Assembly: GCA_041653595.1 (NCBI GenBank)
Contig: JBAZFB010000018.1
Coordinates: 7,699 to 23,857 of the forward strand
Direction: 5' to 3'
Length of the DNA stretch: 16,159 nucleotides
From: Candidatus Omnitrophota bacterium
GTDB taxonomy: Bacteria; Omnitrophota; Gorgyraeia; Pluralincolimonadales; Pluralincolimonadaceae
Below the pieces are notes generated by a model. The model was not told where the DNA came from. It was given only the letters and a program-made list of their open reading frames with translations, and made no database searches. Position numbers and translations under genes: made by a program. Within the stretch, counting starts at the first letter, position 1, and each line of letters begins with the position of its first letter. Shown one piece after another: positions 1 through 7,062 of the stretch.

Positions 1-586
1 CGAGCCTGGGTACCGCGGTCTCAAATACATCTATCGCGAGCTTCGCGAACTCATCCGGCCTCGGCGCCTTAAGGTGGCAGTCTGACTTGAACTGCCCGAT
101 CGCGAGCCCGTATGAATTCTTCAGCGCGCCGGTGAGCACCATCAGGTCGTGCGTCTTCATCTTCGGGACGGAGATGACGCCGTCGGCCTCTTTCGCCCAG
201 ACCGATATCGGCATCCCCTTTATGTTCTGCGCCTTGTCGAAGTCTACAAGCTTTACGCCCTCTTCCTCGCAGACTTTTTTTATCCCGGATTCCCCGTATG
301 TCGAACCGGCGTCCCTCTGCCCCATCCCGCCGGGCGAATCCCCGACGATGATCTCGGCGCCCGCGCCCTTAACGAGGCGTATGACGGCCCGCAGGACCTC
401 GGGATGCGTATTTACGCCGGACTCGGGCGGCCTTGAAGAGAGGACGTTCGGTTTAAGCAGTATCTTCTCGCCTTTTTTGACGAAGGCGGCGATGCCGCCG
501 ACCAGGTCCACCGCCTCTTTTACGGCGGAGCAGACCTTGCCTGTATCGTACGAATCCGCTCTTACTATCGAGACTTTCGGGCCCAT
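1..586 (-). CDS. DUF362 domain protein, N-terminal 195 residues (3' end beyond window)
   Basis: The reading frame opens at the ATG at 586 and runs off the left edge, so the C-terminus is missing. The visible part matches the DUF362 family: LLKPNVLS at residues 43-50, GDSPGG at 82-87, and PKMKTHDLMVLTGALKNSYG at 141-160, followed by H171. DUF362 proteins have no firmly established reaction; many carry a C-terminal ferredoxin-type 4Fe-4S domain, which would lie outside this window if present. The start is only 2 bases after the stop of the CPBP protease gene and has no clear Shine-Dalgarno sequence of its own, so translation is probably coupled to that gene. The start with MGPKVSIVR fits the usual beginning of the family. 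Family assignment is firm; function is unknown. Confidence 0.88.
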   Translation of the reverse strand, partial: MGPKVSIVRADSYDTGKVCSAVKEAVDLVGGIAAFVKKGEKILLKPNVLSSRPPESGVNTHPEVLRAVIRLVKGAGAEIIVGDSPGGMGQRDAGSTYGESGIKKVCEEEGVKLVDFDKAQNIKGMPISVWAKEADGVISVPKMKTHDLMVLTGALKNSYGLAIGQFKSDCHLKAPRPDEFAKLAIDVFETAVPRL

Positions 587-588
587 GG

Positions 589-1656
589 CTAACTAGGGAT
601 CGCTATCAATTTATACAGGAACACGAAAAATATAACGGCCGAATTATGGATTATATGCACCGCTATCGACGGGACGACAGAGCCGGTCTTCTCGTAAAGG
701 TACGCCAGGAGGATGCCGAGCGCGAATATCGGGAAGAACGAGACTATGTTCATATGCAGCATCGCGAAGACGAACGAGACGAGAAGTATCGCGTTGGTCA
801 CCCCTATCTTCTTCCTGAACACCGGATACGCGAATCCCCTGAAGAAGAGCTCCTCGGCGACCGGCCCGATGATGGTGACAAGCGCCGTAAGGATAAGGAG
901 GAGCTTCGTCCCCTTCGCCTCGTAGAGTATCTCGAGCGCCTTCGTCTCGGGCGGCTCATAACTGAATATCCTGAGGCCGATGAATACTATGATCATTATG
1001 ACAGCCAGGACCGGTATGATGACAAGATAGCCGCCGATGGCGACCCTCATGTTCCTCTTTATGTTCTTAAAAATGAGCCCCAGCCCGGCGAGACCGCTTT
1101 TAAATTTATTTACCGCGAAATGCGCTACTATGGCCAGGCCGATGATATCTACCAGGGTCGCGTTAAGAACGCCGAAGAACACCTCGTTGGGGTTATCTAC
1201 TTTCATTAGGTCGAACATATTGGCCTCTGCCCATTGGAGCGCATAGGAGAAAAAATAGAACGTGATTATTACCCTCAGGATATCCGTTAACTGCCAGGGC
1301 ACATCCGGCGGTGAGCCGTAGGCAACCATCAGGTCGCGGCCGTTAAGCTTGCGCGATATGCATCTTATCCCGAGGACAAGGCCCGCCAAAAGGGCGACCG
1401 CGCTCAAGAATGTGCTGGCCGTGACCGCGAAACCGAGGAGCTTGTCGCCCGCGAGCAACTCCCTTATCCTCTCTTCCTGCGCGAGCACCTCTTTAGGCGT
1501 AAGTATCTTATGCGTTTTCTTCTTCTCGGCAAGCCTCTCTTTCCTCTCGGGCGAGGGCGACACCGCCAGGAATATCTCGGTCGCTATTATAAAAGAGAGC
1601 ATCAAAAGGTAGATCCGGTTCCCGCCCGCGAACCTCCTTAGCTTATCCCACGACAT
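589..1656 (-). CDS. CPBP family (Abi/Rce1-like) intramembrane metalloprotease, 355 aa
   Basis: This is a polytopic membrane protein with about eight hydrophobic segments, roughly residues 14-32, 74-96, 125-141, 163-181, 204-228, 250-265, 287-320 and 332-350. The CPBP motifs are present: EELFFRG at 268-274 (glutamates 268 and 269, R273), a histidine at 301 in a following helix, and HIIHN at 334-338 as the last motif. Family members include Rce1 CAAX proteases and bacterial proteins linked to peptide processing or immunity; the substrate here cannot be told. The first membrane segment is followed by a long charged stretch (about residues 36-70), which gives an N-terminal extension compared with the core domain. 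The gene overlaps the end of the TatD-radical SAM gene by 14 bases, and an AGGAG-like ribosome site lies 5 bases before the ATG at 1656, supporting this start. Confidence 0.9.
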   Translation of the reverse strand: MSWDKLRRFAGGNRIYLLMLSFIIATEIFLAVSPSPERKERLAEKKKTHKILTPKEVLAQEERIRELLAGDKLLGFAVTASTFLSAVALLAGLVLGIRCISRKLNGRDLMVAYGSPPDVPWQLTDILRVIITFYFFSYALQWAEANMFDLMKVDNPNEVFFGVLNATLVDIIGLAIVAHFAVNKFKSGLAGLGLIFKNIKRNMRVAIGGYLVIIPVLAVIMIIVFIGLRIFSYEPPETKALEILYEAKGTKLLLILTALVTIIGPVAEELFFRGFAYPVFRKKIGVTNAILLVSFVFAMLHMNIVSFFPIFALGILLAYLYEKTGSVVPSIAVHIIHNSAVIFFVFLYKLIAIPS

Positions 1657-3115
1657 TTAGTCTCCTCGGCCTGAACTTGACCTTTAATTCCCCGGTCGCG
1701 ACCCTCTCGCATTCCCTCATATCCACGCCTTCCTGGCCGACGCAGGTCACCTCGACCTCGGGCAGCTTCTCCCTGCATTCAACGATGAATTTCTTCACCT
1801 CCCCAAAAGTCTCAGGCCCAAAAACCGGCCTGCAGATCTTATTATAGGCATCCTTATCCGCGGCGTTCAGGCTTACGCTCACGCGGTCTATGAGCCCGGC
1901 GAGGTCACCGGCGATGCTCCTTTTATTTATGAGGTTCCCGTGGCCGTTAGTCGTAAGGCGGATCTTCGCGCCCTTCTTTTTCAGGGCCTTCGCGACTTCG
2001 ATCATGCAGTCGAGGCGCAAAGTGGGTTCGCCGTATCCGCAGAAGACTATCTCATCGTATCCGGCCGGGTCGCCGACCGCCTCGATGATCTCTTTTGCCG
2101 ACGGTTCCCCTTTAAGGCGCAGGTTGTGCCCCATCACGAAATCGGTCGTCTTGGTGACACAGAATTCGCAGTCGCTGGTGCACCTGTTGGTGAGGTTTAT
2201 ATAAAGGGAGTCCCTTATTTTATATGTGATGGATGATCCCGGCGCGGCGCCGACCCCGAAGAGCCGCGCGCAGTTAAGCGTCGTCACCCTCGCGACGTCC
2301 TGGGGGGTAAGGCCTTTCAGCTTCGCTATCTCTTCGACGGCTTTCAACATATAGGAAGGCTCGTTCCTTTTCCCGCGCATCCCTTCAGGCGCCAGGTAAG
2401 GCGCGTCGGTCTCGACCAATATCCTGTCCATCGGGACGAGGCTTTTCACGAGCTCGCGCAGCTTGGAGGCGTTCTTGAAAGTGATATTGCAGGTGAATGA
2501 GACATACATCCCGAGGTCGAGGACGGCGTTTAGCAGTTCTTCATCGGCCGGGAAGCAATGGATAACGCCTTTTACCGGAGCTGCCATTTCTTTTTTCAGT
2601 ATCTTCAGCAGGTCCGCCTTCGCTGAAGTACTTTTGCCTTCAGCTACGGTGGATAAATCCTCGCGCGCGTCGCGGCAGTGGATTATGAGGGGCAGGTCCG
2701 TCTCTTTCGCGAGGCGGAGGAATTCCCTGAATGCCGTCTGCTGTAACCCGGCAGGCGAGAGGTTCCTGTAGTAATCGAGGCCGACTTCGCCTATGGCGAC
2801 GACCTTTTTATCATTGGCCAGGCCCTTTATCTCGGAAAATGAGGACGCGTTCAGTTCCTTCGCGTCATGGGGATGGATACCAACCGAGGCGTATACGCTG
2901 TCATATTTATTCGCGAGCTCGACCGACCTCTTCGAGCCCTCTAGGCTGCTCGCGACATTTATTATGTATTCTATCCCGGCTGCCCTGGCCCTCTTTATCA
3001 CTTCTTCCCTGTCCGGATCGAACTCCGGGAAATCGAGGTGGCAGTGGGTATCGACGAGTTTACCCTGAGCCGGGGCGAAGGGCTTGTCCTGAGCGAAGCC
3101 GAAGGGACGCATCAT
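1643..3115 (-). CDS. TatD-family metal-dependent hydrolase fused to a radical SAM domain, 490 aa
   Basis: Residues about 20-290 are a TatD-type TIM-barrel hydrolase (a DNase/exonuclease family) with its metal ligands: THCH (H24, H26), IGE (E110), IIH (H146), IHCF (H186) and ETDAPY (D237). Residues about 298-490 are a short radical SAM domain with the iron-sulfur motif CTSDCEFC (C312, C316, C319) and GYGEP at 360-364. A small radical SAM protein is known as a neighbour of tatD genes; here the two are one chain. The start is taken as the ATG at 3115, which overlaps the metG stop (ATGA); the frame stays open further upstream, but only inside metG. Residues 4-18 and about 154-168 come from two repeat elements and have no counterpart in ordinary TatD proteins. 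The gene follows metG, as tatD (yabD) does in Bacillus. The TatD part is probably a nuclease; the radical SAM reaction is unknown. Confidence 0.93.
   Translation of the reverse strand: MMRPFGFAQDKPFAPAQGKLVDTHCHLDFPEFDPDREEVIKRARAAGIEYIINVASSLEGSKRSVELANKYDSVYASVGIHPHDAKELNASSFSEIKGLANDKKVVAIGEVGLDYYRNLSPAGLQQTAFREFLRLAKETDLPLIIHCRDAREDLSTVAEGKSTSAKADLLKILKKEMAAPVKGVIHCFPADEELLNAVLDLGMYVSFTCNITFKNASKLRELVKSLVPMDRILVETDAPYLAPEGMRGKRNEPSYMLKAVEEIAKLKGLTPQDVARVTTLNCARLFGVGAAPGSSITYKIRDSLYINLTNRCTSDCEFCVTKTTDFVMGHNLRLKGEPSAKEIIEAVGDPAGYDEIVFCGYGEPTLRLDCMIEVAKALKKKGAKIRLTTNGHGNLINKRSIAGDLAGLIDRVSVSLNAADKDAYNKICRPVFGPETFGEVKKFIVECREKLPEVEVTCVGQEGVDMRECERVATGELKVKFRPRRLNVVG
2613..2653. repeat. Imperfect palindromic (hairpin) element inside the TatD coding region
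   Basis: Arms at 2613-2628 and 2638-2653 are inverted copies that match at 13 of 16 positions, with a 9-base loop (2629-2637). The element encodes residues about 155-168 (STVAEGKSTSAKAD) of the TatD fusion. If residues 154-168 are removed, the segment from RDAR to HCF becomes 26 residues long, which is the length I recall for the E. coli YcfH protein. This points to a clean insertion of 15 codons. The arms resemble a family of short CCGTAGC/TTCGCTGAAG hairpin repeats found dispersed in metagenome-derived genomes. Confidence 0.72.
3063..3106. repeat. Tandem-unit dispersed repeat inserted at the start of the tatD fusion gene
   Basis: Two 20-base direct units, at 3063-3082 and 3087-3106, match at 15 of 20 positions and are separated by 4 bases. 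Read on the minus strand the second unit is CCCTTCGGCTTCGCTCAGGA, which I recognise as close to a short repeat scattered through many bacterial genomes and metagenome assemblies. It is translated in frame as residues 4-18 of the TatD fusion, giving PF-x-FAQ followed by PF-x-PAQ. The ordinary TatD N-terminus (LVDTHCH) begins directly after it. No transposase is present, so it would be a non-autonomous element. Confidence 0.8.
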
Positions 3116-4662
3116 TTCGCCTTTGTGTCGATGCGGGGGAATAGCGGGGCGCCTTTCCTTATTTCCGTATCCGGCTTGGTAAGGCCCCATCCTTCCATAT
3201 CGGAAAAGCGCGCCCCGGAAAGCGGCGCGGCCATCCCTATCTGTCCCCACATCTTCTCGGCCGAGGCGGGTATGAACGGCGAAACGGCTATAGTCACGAT
3301 ACGCAACGTCTCGGCCAGGTTATATATCACGTCACTGAGGCGGTCTTTCTTCCCCTGTTTGTCGAGCGTCCACGGCGCCTGGACCTCGATATATTTATTC
3401 GCCTTGTTTATTAGCTCCCATATCGAAGCCAAAGTGCCCGCAAAATCCAATTCGGCCATGGACGCGTCTATCTTCCCCGGCAGGTCCTTTGAGAGGGCCT
3501 TCAATTCATCGTCAACGGCATCTTTTGTACCTGCGGGTGACGGCACTTTACCGCCGTAATATTTTTCGATCATCGTAAGCGTCCTGTTAAGGAGGTTGCC
3601 GATGTCATTGGCGAGGTCGGTATTGAGCCTGGAGACGAGCGCGGCCTCGGAATAGGCGCCGTCGAGGCCGTAGGTCACCTCCCTGAGGAGGAAATACCTT
3701 AACGGGTCAGACCCGTACTTATTTATGAGCTCGAACGGGTCGACGACGTTGCCTTTCGATTTGGACATCTTTTCCGCGTCCTTGCCTATGAGCCAGAAGC
3801 CGTGAGCGAAGACCGTCTTCGGCAGCTCTATGCCGGACGCGCGCAGCATTATAGGCCAGTAGACCGCATGGAACCTTATTATGTCCTTGCCGACTATATG
3901 GACATCGGCGGGCCAGAATTTGTTGAATTTCTGCTTATCCTTAAGGTAGCCGATCCCCGATATGTAATTTACGAGGGCGTCGAACCAGACGTAAGCGACG
4001 TGGTCCTTGGAAAAAGGGATGGGTATGCCCCATTCGAGGCGCGATCTCGGGCGCGAGATGCACAGGTCCTGGAGCGGCTGGCTGAGGAAACTCAATATTT
4101 CGTTCCGGCGCGAGACAGGCTTTATGAATTCGGGGTGCTCATTAATATATTTAACGAGCCAGTCCTGGTATTTCGAGAGCTTGAAGAACCAGTTCGTCTC
4201 CGCTATCTCCTCGAGCGGGCGCTTGCACTCGGGGCAGGTATTCCCATCGAGCTGGTTTTTCGGATAGAACGCCTCGCACGAGCCGCAATACCATCCTTTA
4301 TATTCGGATTCGTAGAATTCGCCCTTATTATAGAGATCGGTGAGGACCGCCTGCACGACCTCGATATGGCGCTCGTCGGTAGTCCTTATGAAATCATCGT
4401 AAGATATGGAGAGGAGTTTCCACAGTTCGAGGGAAGGCTTCACGACCGAATCGGTGAATTCTTTCGGGGACTTTCCCGCCTCGGCTGCGGCCTTCGCGAC
4501 CTTCTGGCCGTGCTCATCCGTGCCGGTCAGGAAGAATACCTCTTCCCCCTTGAGCCGGTGGTAGCGCGCCAGCGTGTCGGCAGAGACGCTCTCGGAACAG
4601 TGGCCTATATGCGGTTTCGCATTTACATAATATATGGCTGTGGTGACGTAAAACTTTTTCAT
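3112..4662 (-). CDS. metG: Methionyl-tRNA synthetase, 516 aa
   Basis: This class I synthetase charges tRNA-Met with methionine in the cytoplasm. The catalytic motifs are HIGH at residues 18-21 and KMSKS at 298-302. A single four-cysteine zinc knuckle (C126, C129, C143, C146) and the segment LQDLCISRPRS (about 197-207) are typical of bacterial MetRS. The chain ends at residue 516 after the helical anticodon-binding domain, so it lacks the C-terminal Trbp111-like tRNA-binding domain found on many longer bacterial forms; a separate partner could exist elsewhere. The start is the ATG at 4662, which gives MKKFYVTTAIYYVNAKPHIGH and overlaps the ricT stop by 4 bases; a longer frame to 4701 only adds 13 unrelated residues inside ricT. 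Its end overlaps the tatD fusion start by 4 bases, so the three genes are probably translationally coupled. Confidence 0.97.
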   Translation of the reverse strand: MKKFYVTTAIYYVNAKPHIGHCSESVSADTLARYHRLKGEEVFFLTGTDEHGQKVAKAAAEAGKSPKEFTDSVVKPSLELWKLLSISYDDFIRTTDERHIEVVQAVLTDLYNKGEFYESEYKGWYCGSCEAFYPKNQLDGNTCPECKRPLEEIAETNWFFKLSKYQDWLVKYINEHPEFIKPVSRRNEILSFLSQPLQDLCISRPRSRLEWGIPIPFSKDHVAYVWFDALVNYISGIGYLKDKQKFNKFWPADVHIVGKDIIRFHAVYWPIMLRASGIELPKTVFAHGFWLIGKDAEKMSKSKGNVVDPFELINKYGSDPLRYFLLREVTYGLDGAYSEAALVSRLNTDLANDIGNLLNRTLTMIEKYYGGKVPSPAGTKDAVDDELKALSKDLPGKIDASMAELDFAGTLASIWELINKANKYIEVQAPWTLDKQGKKDRLSDVIYNLAETLRIVTIAVSPFIPASAEKMWGQIGMAAPLSGARFSDMEGWGLTKPDTEIRKGAPLFPRIDTKAK

Positions 4663-5480
4663 TTTCTCTGGTTGCGGTGCATTTCGCAGCCCTTGGGGCA
4701 TTTGCAGCCGAGCTCGACGAACTTCCCCTCCCCGCAGTCAACCGTTATCGAGCGTTTGAGCGCGTTCACCGAGATGACCTTGCCCGCGCATCCCTCGAGG
4801 TTGACCTTCTCGCCTTCCTTGGGAAGGCCCTTCAATAATTCGACGTATAATTTATGCTCGTATCCGAGGCAGCACATCAGCCTGCCGCACACGCCCGAGA
4901 TCTTCGCCGGGTTTAGCGGGAGGTTCTGCTCCTTGGCCATCTTTATCGTGACCGGCTCGAAATCCTTGAGGAACGTCGCGCAGCAGAGGCATTTGCCGCA
5001 AGGGCCGAACCCGCCCAAAAGCCGCGCCTCATCGCGGACGCCAATCTGCTTGAGCTCTATGCGCGCCTTGAATATGCGCGCAAGGTCTTTTACTAACTCC
5101 CTGAAATCTACGCGCCCCTCCGCCGTGAAATAGAAGAGGAGCTTCGACCTGTCGAAGGTATATTCGGCGTCGATGAGCTTCATCTTCAGCCCGTGCTCGA
5201 TTATCTTCTTCTGGCAGGTGGTGAAGGCCTCTTTCGTCTTCTCGCGGTTCTTCTTTATCTGGTCGAGGTCGCCGGCCGTGGCGATCCTCAGTATCTTGCG
5301 GAGCGGCTCTTCGCCGGAGACCTGGGAGACGGATTCCGCGCCGGATATCGCCTCGCCGTAATCCACGCCCCTGTCGGCCTCGACGATGACGGCGTCGCCG
5401 ATCTTCGGCTTCGTGTTCCCGAGCTCGAAATACGACGTCTTGCCGCCTTCCCTTAACCTTATCTGGACCACTTCGAACAT
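4659..5480 (-). CDS. ricT: PSP1-domain protein, RicT/YaaT family, 273 aa
   Basis: The protein matches the PSP1 family. In Bacillus, RicT (YaaT) forms a complex with RicA and RicF that binds iron-sulfur clusters and acts with RNase Y on RNA processing. The conserved cysteine core is complete: GPCGKCLCC at residues 159-167 (C161, C164, C166, C167) and GVCGRLMCCLGYEH at 196-209 (C198, C203, C204). Three more cysteines lie in the tail (C259, C261, C265), giving another metal-binding-like cluster (CKCPKGC). The start at 5480 follows GGGGA at a good distance. It sits directly between holB and metG; in B. subtilis yaaT also follows holB. No ricA or ricF is visible here, and the lineage is unlikely to sporulate, so the role may be limited to RNA metabolism. 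Confidence 0.93.
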   Translation of the reverse strand: MFEVVQIRLREGGKTSYFELGNTKPKIGDAVIVEADRGVDYGEAISGAESVSQVSGEEPLRKILRIATAGDLDQIKKNREKTKEAFTTCQKKIIEHGLKMKLIDAEYTFDRSKLLFYFTAEGRVDFRELVKDLARIFKARIELKQIGVRDEARLLGGFGPCGKCLCCATFLKDFEPVTIKMAKEQNLPLNPAKISGVCGRLMCCLGYEHKLYVELLKGLPKEGEKVNLEGCAGKVISVNALKRSITVDCGEGKFVELGCKCPKGCEMHRNQRK

Positions 5481-5489
5481 TTTATTCCC

Positions 5490-6455
5490 CTAAGTTATGT
5501 TAAGCCGCATGCAGGAGAGCGCGATCTTTATGTTGGCGTTCCTTTTTATCTGCTCCTGCGTGTCGGCGATTATCTCGATTATCCTCTCGAGCCTCTCTGC
5601 CGGATACCTCGCGGCGTCGCGCGCTATATCCGCGGCCCTGTCAAGGTTAACGAGCAGGCCCTGGTCCTTCGAAAGGCTGAAGACCAAAAGGTCCCTGAAA
5701 TATACGGCCAGCGCGTTCAATGTTTCGTTTATCTTTTCGCGTGGCTCGCCGTATAACCATGTATCCTCATAGCCGAACTGTTTCGGCGTCAAAAATTCGT
5801 CGACTATCCTGTTCCTCTTGGCCAGCGCCTCGCCCTCGAGGACCTCTATCGCCCTGCCAAGGCGCCCCTCGGAGAACCTGGAGACGCAGGCCGCCTTCTT
5901 CTCGTCGAGCCCGTATCTTTCGATGAGCTCTTTCATTATCGCGCGCTCGCCCAACGGATGGAAGAGGACCTTCTGGCACCGCGATACTATCGTCGGCTGC
6001 AGCTTGAACATATTCGAGGCGAGCAGCACGAGGACCGTATCTTTCGGCGGCTCCTCGAGCGTCTTCAGCAGCGAGTTCGCGGCTTCCTCTGTCATCTTAT
6101 CCGCGCCGTCGATCGTAAAGACCTTCGTCCGGCCTTCGTAAGGCTTAAGCGACATCGCGCCCTCTATCTTGCGGATCGCGTCGATGCCTATCTGCGATGA
6201 TTTCCCTTCAGGGGAGAGGACGACGGCGTCGGGATGTATCCCGGCTTCTATCTTTTTGCAGGGGACGCACTCACCGCAAGGCTCGGCGCCTCCCCTTTCG
6301 CAATTGAGCGCCGCGGCGAAAACCTTCGCCAAAAGCGACTTACCCACGCCTTCCGGGCCTATAAAAAGGTACGCGTGCGCGAGGCGGCTTTCTTCTATAG
6401 CTTTCTTCAAAAGGCCTGCGGCGAGTTCCTGTCCGATGACCTTGTTAAATGACAT
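5490..6455 (-). CDS. holB: DNA polymerase III delta' subunit, 321 aa
   Basis: Delta' is a fixed part of the clamp-loader complex that places the sliding clamp on DNA. The AAA+ features are visible: Walker A GPEGVGKS at residues 33-40, a zinc module with C52, C60, C63 and C66, the segment EEAANSLLKTLEEPP at 123-137, and SRC at 158-160. The intact Walker A and the SRC motif also resemble DnaX, but the 321-residue length, lack of a long C-terminal tail and position after tmk favour delta'. The start at 6455 overlaps the tmk end by 11 bases and has only a weak purine-rich ribosome site, which suggests coupling to tmk. The order tmk-holB-ricT is the same as in Firmicutes apart from small genes missing between tmk and holB. 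Confidence 0.94.
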   Translation of the reverse strand: MSFNKVIGQELAAGLLKKAIEESRLAHAYLFIGPEGVGKSLLAKVFAAALNCERGGAEPCGECVPCKKIEAGIHPDAVVLSPEGKSSQIGIDAIRKIEGAMSLKPYEGRTKVFTIDGADKMTEEAANSLLKTLEEPPKDTVLVLLASNMFKLQPTIVSRCQKVLFHPLGERAIMKELIERYGLDEKKAACVSRFSEGRLGRAIEVLEGEALAKRNRIVDEFLTPKQFGYEDTWLYGEPREKINETLNALAVYFRDLLVFSLSKDQGLLVNLDRAADIARDAARYPAERLERIIEIIADTQEQIKRNANIKIALSCMRLNIT

Positions 6456-7059
6456 GCAATACGGCTCTTCTTATTTTATCCTGGACCGCGGTGACCGGCG
6501 CGTCGGTCGTCCGGATCACTTTTATCCTGCGCGGTTCCTTCTTCGCTATCTTCAGGTAACCGTCCCTGACCTTCTTATGGAACCGGACGGGTTTTATCTC
6601 CATCCTGTCTTTTACCCCGGCGCGTTTCAGCCCTGTTCTTGTATCCACGTCGAGCAATATCGTCAGGTCGGGTTTAAGGCCGCCTGTCGCGAGCCTTCCC
6701 GCCGAATCGATCATTTTCAGGCCGAGGCCGGCGCCGTAACCCTGGTAGGCGACCGTCGCGTCATGGAACCTGTCGCAGACCACGATATATCCCTTGGCCA
6801 GCGCGGGTCTTATTATCTCCTCGACTATCTGCGCGCGCGCCGCGAGAAACAGGAAAAGTTCGCAGGCGGCCGACATCTTTTTGTTCTTCTTGTCGAGGAG
6901 CACCTTGCGGACCGCTTCGCCGATCTTAGTGCCGCCGGGTTCGCGCGTATGCAGCACCCTGAGGCCGCCCTTCTTCAGGCGGGCGCAAAGCAGGCGCGAA
7001 TGCGTAGATTTTCCGGACCCTTCCGGGCCTTCGATAGTGATGAATTTTCCGCGCCGCAT
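6445..7059 (-). CDS. tmk: Thymidylate kinase, 204 aa
   Basis: The enzyme phosphorylates dTMP to dTDP on the way to dTTP. Motifs are GPEGSGKST (P-loop, residues 11-19), TREPGGT (38-44), DRF (96-98, the dTMP-binding motif), AYQGYGAGLG (104-113) and a LID-region DRME (151-154). The length of 204 residues is normal. The start at 7059 lies 3 bases after the stop of the MalG-type permease and has AAAGGA as ribosome site located over the end of that gene. This means translation is set up within the permease gene, although the two functions are unrelated. Confidence 0.97.
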   Translation of the reverse strand: MRRGKFITIEGPEGSGKSTHSRLLCARLKKGGLRVLHTREPGGTKIGEAVRKVLLDKKNKKMSAACELFLFLAARAQIVEEIIRPALAKGYIVVCDRFHDATVAYQGYGAGLGLKMIDSAGRLATGGLKPDLTILLDVDTRTGLKRAGVKDRMEIKPVRFHKKVRDGYLKIAKKEPRRIKVIRTTDAPVTAVQDKIRRAVLHVI

Positions 7060-7062
7060 CCG

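Noticed and set aside
3116..3250. Extension of the TatD fusion frame by 45 codons upstream of 3115
   Set aside because: The extension lies wholly inside metG, has no TatD homology, and the ATGA overlap at 3112-3115 gives a natural coupled start.
4663..4701. Longer start for metG at 4701
   Set aside because: The 13 added residues are coded inside the ricT end and do not resemble MetRS, whereas MKKFYVTTAIYY at 4662 is the usual N-terminus.
3802..5133. A 443-codon open frame on the plus strand
   Set aside because: It is antisense to metG and ricT and shows no recognisable motif or ribosome site; the genes on the minus strand explain the region.
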